From contig JAEZHR010000070.1 in NCBI GenBank assembly GCA_023416415.1, positions 1-5,279 on the forward strand: a stretch of DNA of 5,279 nucleotides. Direction: 5' to 3'. Origin of the DNA: Pseudomonadota bacterium. GTDB taxonomy: Bacteria; Pseudomonadota; Gammaproteobacteria; Burkholderiales; Burkholderiaceae_D. Both the position numbers and the translations under genes were made by a program. The notes beneath the pieces are model-generated. The model searched no databases. It was given only the letters and a program-made list of their open reading frames with translations, and was not told the origin of the DNA. This document shows, piece by piece, positions 1 to 4,920 of this stretch (within the stretch, counting starts at the first letter, position 1; every line of letters begins with the position of its first letter).

Positions 1-192
1 GGTGAGGAAGGCGATGGGGGTGTTGGAAAGGGTTTGATTTTGGGGAACGGAGCAGGACTCGGGGGGGCGCAGGACCGTCGTTGATTCGCATCAGGTAGAG
101 AAATGAGGAAGAACCACATTTGCGTACTTAGGGTGTTCGATTTTGGTTTTCCCGTGAATGTAATGACCCAGCAAATCCTGCTCAGGTCACGA
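1..192. other. Gene-free left edge, G-rich on the plus strand
   Basis: I can support no gene here. The first 67 bases are strongly G-biased on the plus strand and include a run of seven G at 61-67. A plus-strand frame is open from base 1 to a TGA at 82-84, and a minus-strand frame runs off the left edge from an ATG near 120. Both translate to low-complexity text (Gly-rich and Pro-rich respectively), and I recognise no domain. No convincing hairpin followed by T residues is seen downstream of the amidohydrolase stop. This may simply be intergenic sequence. Confidence 0.4.
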
Positions 193-1173
193 TCACTGAA
201 CCGGCATTGACGGAGCGGGAGGCAGTTTAAAAATGCGGACAGCATTTTCATGGGCCAGCTTCCGGAGCGCTTGTTCACTCAGGTTTGCGAGCAATCCGGT
301 ACGAATAGCGCTAATGACGCGGTCGTAAGAAACATCTTTTGTGTAGATATCGCTCCCCACCATGAAGCGATCAGGCATGGCTTCGATGAGTTCGAGCCAT
401 TCTTCTCGAACCGACTCCGCGTCGTGAATGACGTAGGGGCGAAAGCCGGGGAAATCATTTCGTGCGGTTGAGCGGTACGAAGTTTCACAGTACAGATTGG
501 GATGCTGCTCGAGCACCTCCCGAGCAAGCTTTGCGGAAGAGCGGGTCATGCAATGCGACAGAATAAAGGGGACATCGGGATATTTTTGCGCCACCGATTT
601 TAGTTCCCGGATGCTATCCCTGTCATCGTCCATGTGAATTTGCACATAACCCTGGTACTTGTTGGCCAGCTCGTAAAGAACCTGAAAGGCTTCACCGTCG
701 ATAGGAACCTTACGACGAAAACTGGGCATGAAACTTGAACGGTGGTTGTTGAGGATCAGCTCTCCAATCCCGGAGATTTCTTTGCGTTGAAACTGGCCTT
801 CCAGTTTCAGAGCCAGTGCTTTGAAGGTGGGACTGTCCTTGTCCTGGAGCGCATTTTCCCCGCCTTTGTCATGGATTTCGTATTGCTCGGCCTGTGCGCC
901 CGCCGGGAAATAACGCTCTCCCAATAATTGCTTGAAGTCCTGTGGATCGTAGCCGGGGCCGACAGGACCTACGCCACCCCCCCAGTAGACGCGGTTTCGA
1001 TCCATTATGGTTTGTAACTCAGTGGGCTGAAGGCCTCGATAAAGATGCATGTGCACATCCGCAATCGGTATGGACGCTGCAAGGTCGGCTCGCGAAACGT
1101 CTGTTTGCGCGTTGCCTGACAAATGCATCACGGCCAGGAAAACGGCCATCAACGTATTACGTAGTCCAAGCAT
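193..1173 (-). CDS. Periplasmic amidohydrolase (amidohydrolase_2, PF04909-like)
   Basis: This is a 326-residue protein of the metal-dependent TIM-barrel amidohydrolase superfamily; such enzymes hydrolyse or decarboxylate small carbonyl compounds, and the substrate is not predictable here. Visible family signatures are the HxH motif after strand 1 (DVHMH, H41 and H43), E138 in GIGE where many members place a metal ligand, H180 in QIHMDD, H207 in LSHC, and D275 in VGSDIY. Residues 1-22 form a Sec signal peptide with likely cleavage after GNA, so the enzyme should act in the periplasm. The ATG at 1173 is chosen because GGAGG lies 8 bases upstream; the longer frame starting at 1209 lacks such a site and would put 12 residues before the signal peptide. 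A Gly-rich loop (residues 65-74) is encoded partly by a run of seven G. The gene appears monocistronic. Fold is confident, substrate unknown. Confidence 0.88.
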   Translation of the reverse strand: MLGLRNTLMAVFLAVMHLSGNAQTDVSRADLAASIPIADVHMHLYRGLQPTELQTIMDRNRVYWGGGVGPVGPGYDPQDFKQLLGERYFPAGAQAEQYEIHDKGGENALQDKDSPTFKALALKLEGQFQRKEISGIGELILNNHRSSFMPSFRRKVPIDGEAFQVLYELANKYQGYVQIHMDDDRDSIRELKSVAQKYPDVPFILSHCMTRSSAKLAREVLEQHPNLYCETSYRSTARNDFPGFRPYVIHDAESVREEWLELIEAMPDRFMVGSDIYTKDVSYDRVISAIRTGLLANLSEQALRKLAHENAVRIFKLPPAPSMPVQ

Positions 1174-1181
1174 TTCCGTGA

Positions 1182-1186
1182 CCTCC
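1182..1186 (-). promoter_or_regulatory. Ribosome binding site deciding the amidohydrolase start
   Basis: The minus strand reads GGAGG, 8 bases before the ATG at 1173. It selects the internal methionine, which gives a clean signal peptide, over the upstream ATG at 1209. Confidence 0.75.
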
Positions 1187-1208
1187 AGTACGAGAATTTG
1201 AAAAACCA

Positions 1209-1214
1209 ATATTA
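1209..1214 (-). promoter_or_regulatory. Possible -10 element of the amidohydrolase gene
   Basis: The minus strand reads TAATAT about 35 bases before the chosen start, preceded closely by TG. A matching -35 box about 17 bases further upstream is poor (GGTTCC), so this is only a weak candidate promoter. Confidence 0.2.
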
Positions 1215-1586
1215 CATCAAGGAAAGGCAGGGGAACCGCCCATAAATGCGGGATTCATGAAAAAAGCACTTGACAATGTCATGTGTTCCATTCGCGGCTA
1301 TTGCCCTGGAGGTCTGCTATTTGTTCGAATTGAAGAGAATGCTGACGTCACTGACTGCTTTTCGAGATGGGGCCGGCAGTCAACGAGTTCTTATGAAAAC
1401 GTGGTCTGTGATCAATTAATTTTGGTCGCAGCAATTCCATTCAACTGCCTTGTTTCATTCTTCCATGTACGGGAGGTTGTTATCCTGTACAGGTACTGCT
1501 TTCTTTCAGCGGAAATTTGGAACAAGAAACGTGATCCGTTCCCCATGTGCAAAGTGGTCTTTTCCTCGTGACCAGACGCGTGCAAC
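1215..1586. other. Gene-free, AT-richer spacer
   Basis: This is the gap between the amidohydrolase promoter side and the stop of the lipoprotein gene. A 104-codon plus-strand frame (1257-1571) crosses it but has no properly spaced ribosome binding site and no recognisable domain. Two short perfect dyads occur: TGACA-A-TGTCA at 1271-1281 and the 10-base palindrome CCTGTACAGG at 1484-1493 (give or take one base). A sampled 60-base line (1441-1500) is 45% GC. I see no strong intrinsic terminator for the operon that ends at 1587. Confidence 0.5.
1271..1281. repeat. Short inverted repeat upstream of the amidohydrolase gene
   Basis: TGACA and TGTCA flank a single central A. It sits about 100 bases upstream of the amidohydrolase start and could be a regulator site. 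Dyads this short arise often by chance. Confidence 0.25.
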
Positions 1587-2240
1587 TCAGGGATACGCAA
1601 TTGCTTCCAGTTTCGTGCTCGAGTGGGGGTCGAGAATGAGGAATGTGCGGTAGTCCCGGTAGGTTCCGGACTTGGCTTCGTCAGCCATCCAGACGATCCA
1701 GTCTGCTTCATCGTTGTCGTTGATCCGCGTGGATGCAACAACTTCGAGGCTGAACGAAAACTCGTCTGTTTCAACGCTGGCAGTGTTTGCGCCGGCCACT
1801 GCAAGGTCCGGGAAGAGGGCGGCGAGAGTGTGGCTGTTCCGGCTGGTGCGCTGGCGCAGCGAGGAAGGTAATGAACGCAGGTCAAGCTTCGACAGAAGCT
1901 GTGTGCCTTGGTCGGGGTCGGGCTGCTTGTTGGCTGCCTTCGGGCTTGAAAGAAATCGTAATGCGTCGCAAATCAGGTATTCGCTCTTGATCAGGTGGTT
2001 CTGCGTGCTTTCGTCCATCCGGTACCTCGATGACAGGTCGAAATAGGAATTGCAATTATTGGCTTCCCGTTCGCCTTCGAAAGAAAGAGGACTTCGTTCT
2101 TCGGTAAGCGCCACTTCACGATCGGCATGGGCCGCAGCAAGATCCGGGTTGAAAATCGCATCGGCGCCAGAGGGAAGCTTGCTTGCGCAAGCAAGGAGCA
2201 TGGCCGGGGCTGCGATGCATATCGCTGTTATCCAGTTCAT
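1587..2240 (-). CDS. Small envelope lipoprotein, putative immunity/inhibitor partner of the muramidase
   Basis: This is a 217-residue protein I cannot assign to a named family. Residues 1-17 are a lipoprotein signal with a lipobox LLAC, so Cys18 would be lipidated; Ala follows the Cys rather than Asp, which favours the outer membrane by the usual +2 rule. Two further cysteines (C63, C91) could form a disulfide. The C-terminal third is rich in acidic and aromatic residues (DNDEADWIVWMADEA, then YRDYRTF), a plausible surface for binding a basic enzyme. Its ATG overlaps the TGA of the muramidase gene (ATGA), and GGAG lies 8 bases upstream inside that gene, so translation is probably coupled. Location, size and coupling suggest it protects against, or inhibits, the muramidase; that is an inference. 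It could also be an unrelated accessory lipoprotein. Confidence 0.8.
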   Translation of the reverse strand: MNWITAICIAAPAMLLACASKLPSGADAIFNPDLAAAHADREVALTEERSPLSFEGEREANNCNSYFDLSSRYRMDESTQNHLIKSEYLICDALRFLSSPKAANKQPDPDQGTQLLSKLDLRSLPSSLRQRTSRNSHTLAALFPDLAVAGANTASVETDEFSFSLEVVASTRINDNDEADWIVWMADEAKSGTYRDYRTFLILDPHSSTKLEAIAYP

Positions 2241-2794
2241 TTGATTTTCTCCAGCAACGCTGCTTCTTTCCGTCTCCGGGAAGGATATGCGTCTCCGAAA
2301 TCCTTCAGTATCTTCGCGGCCTCCAGCCAGTCCTGTGACGTGACCGCTTTCCAGAACCTTGGTGTACGCGTGTCCAGGCGAACTCCATATTGGAATGAGA
2401 TCGAGGTGATGACCGTTTGCGCTTGGGGTGGCAATTCGCCGAATTTTTTGCCGATTTCCGGAGCCGAGTTGTACTTCAGCTGCAGTTCAAGAACATGCGC
2501 TGCCTTCACGGCCTTGTCTATTTCTTCGGCCTCGTGCCATGAAATCACCAACGGCTTCTCTTTCAATGCCGCTTGAGCATCTGCGCCTTTGAGGCCCAGG
2601 TGCGGCTTGAGCTTGGCAGAAAGAAGCAGGCCGATCCGCAACGATCTCAGGTCGAATTCATTGCGCTGTCCAAGATCGAATCCTGTCGCGATCGTTACTC
2701 CGCTCTTGCTCACACTTGGCGCTGGCACATAACCTCTCGTCCTGCGGCCACCTTCGAGTTCACTGATGAATTCAAAGTCAATCTTCGTCGTCAT
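2237..2794 (-). CDS. Pesticin C-terminus-like / T4-type muramidase
   Basis: This is a 185-residue protein resembling the catalytic domain of pesticin and phage T4-type lysozymes, which cleave the MurNAc-GlcNAc bond of peptidoglycan. The N-terminal motif FISELEGG carries the likely catalytic Glu (E14; E12 is the alternative). It is followed by SGVTIATGFDLGQ (from S31), where T37 and D40 match the Thr/Asp positions of the catalytic triad. The middle and end are helical, with the late motif SISFQYG (131-137) typical of the second lobe. The whole protein is one catalytic domain: there is no signal peptide, receptor-binding part, PAAR/VgrG fusion or recognisable C-terminal secretion domain. The ATG at 2794 has GGGGAG 7 bases upstream. 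It is the first gene of a two-gene unit with the lipoprotein. It might be a secreted antibacterial effector, or a phage-derived endolysin. Enzyme class is fairly sure, role inferred. Confidence 0.85.
   Translation of the reverse strand: MTTKIDFEFISELEGGRRTRGYVPAPSVSKSGVTIATGFDLGQRNEFDLRSLRIGLLLSAKLKPHLGLKGADAQAALKEKPLVISWHEAEEIDKAVKAAHVLELQLKYNSAPEIGKKFGELPPQAQTVITSISFQYGVRLDTRTPRFWKAVTSQDWLEAAKILKDFGDAYPSRRRKEAALLEKIK
2249..2252 (-). promoter_or_regulatory. Ribosome binding site of the lipoprotein, inside the muramidase gene
   Basis: GGAG on the minus strand lies 8 bases before the lipoprotein ATG and within the last codons of the muramidase gene. With the ATGA overlap it supports coupled, near-equal translation of the pair. 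Confidence 0.65.
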
Positions 2795-2801
2795 CCAGAA
2801 T

Positions 2802-2807
2802 CTCCCC
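2802..2807 (-). promoter_or_regulatory. Ribosome binding site of the muramidase gene
   Basis: GGGGAG on the minus strand, 7 bases before the ATG at 2794, supports that start. Confidence 0.65.
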
Positions 2808-2878
2808 TTGGTTCCCGTCGCATGCAGGAAGGAATTGATTTCAAGCCGTTAGGCCACGGGAATGTTAGTGCAAAAATG

Positions 2879-2911
2879 GCAATCATTGGGGTTGGAAATT
2901 AAATGATTTGC
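2879..2911. repeat. Near-perfect inverted repeat upstream of the muramidase operon
   Basis: GCAATCATT (2879-2887) faces AATGATTTGC (2902-2911), matching except for one extra A, across a 14-base AT-rich spacer. It is centred about 100 bases upstream of the muramidase start. It could be an operator for a dimeric regulator or a hairpin; no T-run follows it that would make it an obvious terminator. Confidence 0.45.
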
Positions 2912-3037
2912 AACTTTCCTCGCGCGCCGTGCGGCGCCAGCGGCGCAAAGCATGATCTGCGGGCACGTTTTTGCAGAGAGTGCGGACAGCAGGTTTTCAC
3001 CTGATGCGCAGTCTGCGTAGATCGATCCGCCGGTTCG

Positions 3038-3053
3038 TCGCCGGATCCGGCGA
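3038..3053. repeat. 16-base perfect palindrome
   Basis: TCGCCGGATCCGGCGA equals its own reverse complement. Flanking bases extend it imperfectly (CCGGTTCG on the left, ACGG on the right), which gives a larger GC-rich imperfect hairpin over about 3030-3057. No T-run follows on either strand, so a classical terminator is not supported. Its function is unknown; a REP-like unit, a scar of a mobile element, or a regulator site are possible. Confidence 0.6.
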
Positions 3054-3213
3054 ACGGCAGTCAAAAGCGCAAGGCCTTTGATCACGAACTCCCACTCCCG
3101 AGCCCTTCGTATTGGTTTTGCTGCGCATCGCACGGGTACGCCTGCACGCTTCGCCAACTGCCGTTTGCATTCGGGGCGTGAGGCGGGACAGCGGAATGTC
3201 AATGTGCAAACTC

Positions 3214-3229
3214 TCCCATATGCATGGGA
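3214..3229. repeat. Inverted repeat upstream of the Mrr-like gene
   Basis: TCCCAT and ATGGGA flank a 4-base centre (ATGC). The site lies about 45 bases upstream of the nuclease start, a position suited to an operator near the promoter. No clear -35/-10 pair could be recognised around it. Confidence 0.35.
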
Positions 3230-3274
3230 TGTATTGAATCCATCGATAGCGTCTAATAGTCCATCTCGTGGAAC

Positions 3275-4240
3275 ATGTTTGCGAAAATGGGCCGACGACG
3301 AAGAAAGCAGGAGAGTCTGGTCGAGCTGCTGATGCTTGTCCCGTGGTGGGTGGGCGTCGGCTTGGGCATGGTTGCCTTCATCGGCCTGCGGTGGGTCATT
3401 CCGGCCATGCTGCCGCCGATGTTGAAGGCCTTGGCCCCCAGTCTGCAGATGTTCAGCTGGCTTGCGCTCGCCCTGTTCGGCATCCCCGGGCTGATATCGC
3501 TGGTTCGCAGCAAGGCTGCGCAGTCCGCAGAAACGTTCGGGAATCCCCCTCCTGGCCGCATCAAGGCCGCTCGAAAGCACCGCAGTCAGGTCCGAGACAC
3601 TGCCGGTCAGAATCCTGAAGCGAGCGGGCCTGCCGGCTCGACGGAAATGCAAGCTTCGTCAGCCACGGTGCCTCTCCCGGCCAATCCGCCAACCGCATGG
3701 ACCCTTGAAGCCCTTCACGAGCTCGAATGGAAACGCTTCGAGCTGCTTTGCGCGAAGTATTACGAAGCCGTCGGTTTCAGGTCCAGAACGATACGCTGCG
3801 GCGCGGACGGCGGCATCGACGTCAAGCTCTACCGCCAGGACCCGGACAAGCCGCTCGCCATCGTCCAGTGCAAGGCATGGAACAGTGCGCCTGTGGGCGT
3901 GAGCCTGGTGCGCGAGCTGCTGGGCGTGATGGCGCATGAAAAGGTTGGGCGCGGCGTTTTCATCACGACCAGTACCTACACGAAGGACGCACTGAGCTTC
4001 GGCGAAGCGAATCCCATCCAGCTGCTCGACGGCGTGGCCTTTCTCAAGAAAATCCGGGAGCTGCCGCCGGAGCGGCAGGAGGTACTGCTGAAGTTTGCCT
4101 TCGAGGGCGATTACCGCACGCCCACCTGCCCATCCTGCGGAGTCAAGATGCTGCCGCGGGAGGGAAAGAAAGGGGCGTTCTGGGGATGCCGGAACTACCC
4201 TAAGTGCCACAGTAAGTTCTGGATCGGCCGCACGGCCTGA
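3275..4240 (+). CDS. Membrane-anchored Mrr-type restriction-like endonuclease with topoisomerase zinc finger
   Basis: This 321-residue protein has three parts. Residues about 15-78 hold two hydrophobic segments (roughly 19-46 and 58-77), preceded by a basic stretch (GRRRRK), so the N-terminus is probably anchored in the inner membrane. A polar Ala/Pro-rich linker spans about 80-138. Residues about 142-265 form a Mrr-type PD-(D/E)xK domain: an early Glu in LEWKRFE (E151 or E156), D182 in GADGGIDV, and Q198-x-K200 in IVQCK. The C-terminus (285-315) is a four-cysteine topoisomerase-type zinc finger (C285, C288, C305, C311). This architecture is known in proteobacteria as 'restriction endonuclease' or Mrr_cat proteins, but its substrate is unclear. 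No methylase gene is present here. An in-frame stop at 3257 limits the start to the ATG at 3275 or at 3287; neither has a good ribosome binding site. It precedes the PIN/NYN-like gene by 25 bases. Confidence 0.87.
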   Translation: MFAKMGRRRRKQESLVELLMLVPWWVGVGLGMVAFIGLRWVIPAMLPPMLKALAPSLQMFSWLALALFGIPGLISLVRSKAAQSAETFGNPPPGRIKAARKHRSQVRDTAGQNPEASGPAGSTEMQASSATVPLPANPPTAWTLEALHELEWKRFELLCAKYYEAVGFRSRTIRCGADGGIDVKLYRQDPDKPLAIVQCKAWNSAPVGVSLVRELLGVMAHEKVGRGVFITTSTYTKDALSFGEANPIQLLDGVAFLKKIRELPPERQEVLLKFAFEGDYRTPTCPSCGVKMLPREGKKGAFWGCRNYPKCHSKFWIGRTA

Positions 4241-4254
4241 GAGCCCAAACAAGC

Positions 4255-4258
4255 GAGG
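4255..4258 (+). promoter_or_regulatory. Ribosome binding site deciding the GTG start at 4266
   Basis: GAGG lies 7 bases before GTG at 4266. The codons after this GTG begin directly with the conserved N-terminal strand of the domain, so the longer open frame reaching back to 4095 inside the Mrr-like gene is not the real start. Confidence 0.7.
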
Positions 4259-4265
4259 AAATACG

Positions 4266-4637
4266 GTGCGAACAAACGTTGTATTGATCGACTACGAAAA
4301 CGTGCAGCCGGCTGGACTTGATCTCCTCGATCACGATTACTTCAAGGTGCTGCTCTTCGTTGGAGAAAACCAGACTCGGCTTTCGCGCGAGCTTGTATTC
4401 GCTCTTCACAGAATGGGCAATCGGGCAGAGTACGTCGAGATCGCCGGAAACGGCCGGAACGCGCTGGACTTTCACATCGCCTATACCATCGGTCGCCTGG
4501 CGGCAGAGAATCCGAATGCCTATTTCCACATTTGCGCTGGGCAACTGAGGGTGGCTCTTCGGATCAGTTCACCAGGTTTGACAAGCAACATCGACACCCG
4601 CCTTACCACCGCCCCGCACGCAGCTTCCCGGGCATAG
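4266..4637 (+). CDS. PIN/NYN-like ribonuclease domain protein, 3'-truncated (probable pseudogene)
   Basis: This 123-codon frame starts with GTG. Residues 1-89 are an intact N-terminal half of a PIN-like (NYN/PIN7-type) domain: strand VVLIDYENVQ with acidic residues D9 and E11, strand KVLLFVGENQ (27-36), YVEIAGNGRNALDFHI with D68, and the helix IAYTIGRLAA followed by strand AYFHI (85-89). In the family AYFHI is normally followed by a motif like SKDTGFDPL that carries the last catalytic acids, then about 100 more residues. Here the text changes to CAGQLRVALRISS and stops after 34 unrelated residues. None of the three forward frames past 4528 restores the motif, so this is loss or replacement of the 3' end rather than a simple frameshift. 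It follows the Mrr-like gene by 25 bases, probably in one operon. It is unlikely to be catalytically active as it stands. Confidence 0.7.
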   Translation: MRTNVVLIDYENVQPAGLDLLDHDYFKVLLFVGENQTRLSRELVFALHRMGNRAEYVEIAGNGRNALDFHIAYTIGRLAAENPNAYFHICAGQLRVALRISSPGLTSNIDTRLTTAPHAASRA

Positions 4638-4640
4638 GGG

Positions 4641-4656
4641 ACGGCGAGTGCGCCGT
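4641..4656 (+). repeat. Hairpin with 6-base stem, tetraloop AGTG
   Basis: ACGGCG (4641-4646) pairs perfectly with CGCCGT (4651-4656). Its right arm overlaps the left arm of the next hairpin by three bases, so the two cannot form fully at once. Confidence 0.5.
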
Positions 4657-4669
4657 GGAAAAGTCCACG
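4654..4669 (+). repeat. Hairpin with 6-base stem, tetraloop AAAG
   Basis: CGTGGA (4654-4659) pairs perfectly with TCCACG (4664-4669). It shares bases 4654-4656 with the preceding hairpin. Confidence 0.5.
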
Positions 4670-4671
4670 CG

Positions 4672-4693
4672 GGCCTTGCACACAAAAAAGGCC
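4672..4693 (+). repeat. Hairpin GGCCTT...AAGGCC
   Basis: There is a perfect 6-base stem (4672-4677 with 4688-4693) around an A-rich 10-base loop. On the minus strand the T-run lies within the loop instead of after the stem, so a standard terminator reading is weak. It could contribute to ending transcription from either side, but this is not shown. Confidence 0.45.
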
Positions 4694-4708
4694 GATTCTC
4701 CCTTCCGA

Positions 4709-4722
4709 GGCGCTTGAGCGCC
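4709..4722 (+). repeat. Hairpin GGCGC-TTGA-GCGCC
   Basis: A perfect 5-base GC stem with a tetraloop, the fourth in a row of local hairpins. Confidence 0.45.
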
Positions 4723-4767
4723 CTTCATTGCGATGGCATGAATTTCTGCCGCTTTTATCGGCTGTGC

Positions 4768-4786
4768 GGGGGATAGTCCATCCCCC
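4768..4786 (+). repeat. Strong hairpin GGGGGAT-AGTCC-ATCCCCC
   Basis: A perfect 7-base stem with a 5-base loop, the most stable-looking hairpin of the series. It is followed by TGAATACTCTTAC, not by a T-run, so it is a poor intrinsic terminator. Confidence 0.5.
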
Positions 4787-4799
4787 CTGAATACTCTTA

Positions 4800-4814
4800 C
4801 ATCACAAAGTGATG
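4800..4814. repeat. Dyad CATCAC-AAA-GTGATG, possible operator
   Basis: A perfect 6+3+6 inverted repeat about 120 bases upstream of the dehydrogenase start. Its TCAC/GTGA core recurs in the next dyad. Size and spacing suit a dimeric repressor of the TetR or GntR type, but the regulator is not in this window. Confidence 0.45.
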
Positions 4815-4815
4815 C

Positions 4816-4828
4816 CTTCACCGTGAAG
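4816..4828. repeat. Dyad CTTCAC-C-GTGAAG, possible operator
   Basis: A perfect 6+1+6 inverted repeat that begins two bases after the previous dyad and shares its TCAC/GTGA core. Two similar dyads side by side favour protein binding over chance. Confidence 0.45.
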
Positions 4829-4832
4829 TGTT

Positions 4833-4856
4833 GTTCTGCAAGAATTTGCACTGAAC
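4833..4856. repeat. Dyad GTTC-TGCAA...TTGCA-GAAC
   Basis: TGCAA (4837-4841) and TTGCA (4846-4850) flank GAAT, and the outer arms GTTC (4833-4836) and GAAC (4853-4856) also match, offset by two bases. It lies about 80 bases upstream of the dehydrogenase start and may be an operator or overlap the promoter. Confidence 0.4.
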
Positions 4857-4920
4857 TCCCTTTCCTGCTGGCGGCAACAAACTTTTCCGAGTCATTTCTC
4901 TGACCTGCCCTCTTGCCATG

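Larger units (their letters stand above)
2795..3274. other. Divergent 480-base intergenic region with several inverted repeats
   Basis: This lies between two divergently transcribed units, so it should hold the promoters of both. Long minus-strand frames cross it (for example within 2849-3652), but they run antisense into the nuclease gene and have arginine-rich, domain-free translations, so I do not call them. Dyads are described separately. A weak candidate promoter for the muramidase reads TTGCAC (2868-2873, minus) with a 16-base spacer to TAACGG (2846-2851). The GC content rises from left to right across the gap. It could contain a decayed gene that I cannot identify. Confidence 0.45.

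Noticed and set aside
977..983. Run of seven C (G on the coding strand) inside the amidohydrolase gene as a phase-variation tract
   Set aside because: Seven bases is short for slip-strand switching and it encodes a Gly-rich loop in an intact frame; there is no sign of a contingency locus.
1257..1571. 104-codon plus-strand open frame in the gap between the amidohydrolase and lipoprotein genes
   Set aside because: The only purine-rich stretch before the ATG (GGGA) is about three bases away, too close for a ribosome binding site; the translation shows no domain and the base composition is that of a spacer.
1412..1885. 157-codon minus-strand frame overlapping the end of the lipoprotein gene
   Set aside because: It is a different frame of the same strand as the lipoprotein, which has a proper lipobox start, ribosome binding site and coupling; the translation here is Ser/Thr/Pro-rich without a domain.
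2849..3652. 267-codon minus-strand frame crossing the divergent gap and the start of the Mrr-like gene
   Set aside because: It is largely antisense to the well-supported nuclease gene, is arginine-rich as GC-rich shadow frames often are, and has no recognisable domain. A decayed gene in 2900-3250 cannot be fully excluded.
3659..4252. 197-codon minus-strand frame opposite the Mrr-like gene
   Set aside because: It is fully antisense to conserved catalytic and zinc-finger codons, a typical shadow frame in GC-rich DNA.
4672..4693. GGCCTT...AAGGCC hairpin as a rho-independent terminator
   Set aside because: On the plus strand no T-run follows the stem, and on the minus strand the T-run is in the loop, so the standard architecture is absent.
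4531..4700. Known small RNA such as 6S, SRP RNA, tmRNA or RNase P RNA in the structured region
   Set aside because: I compared conserved core sequences from memory on both strands and found none of them.
4603..4851. 82-codon minus-strand frame in the hairpin-rich region
   Set aside because: There is no ribosome binding site or domain; inverted repeats keep frames open by composition. A neighbouring minus-strand frame (start near 4580, reading into 4520) was also considered and dropped for the same reason.
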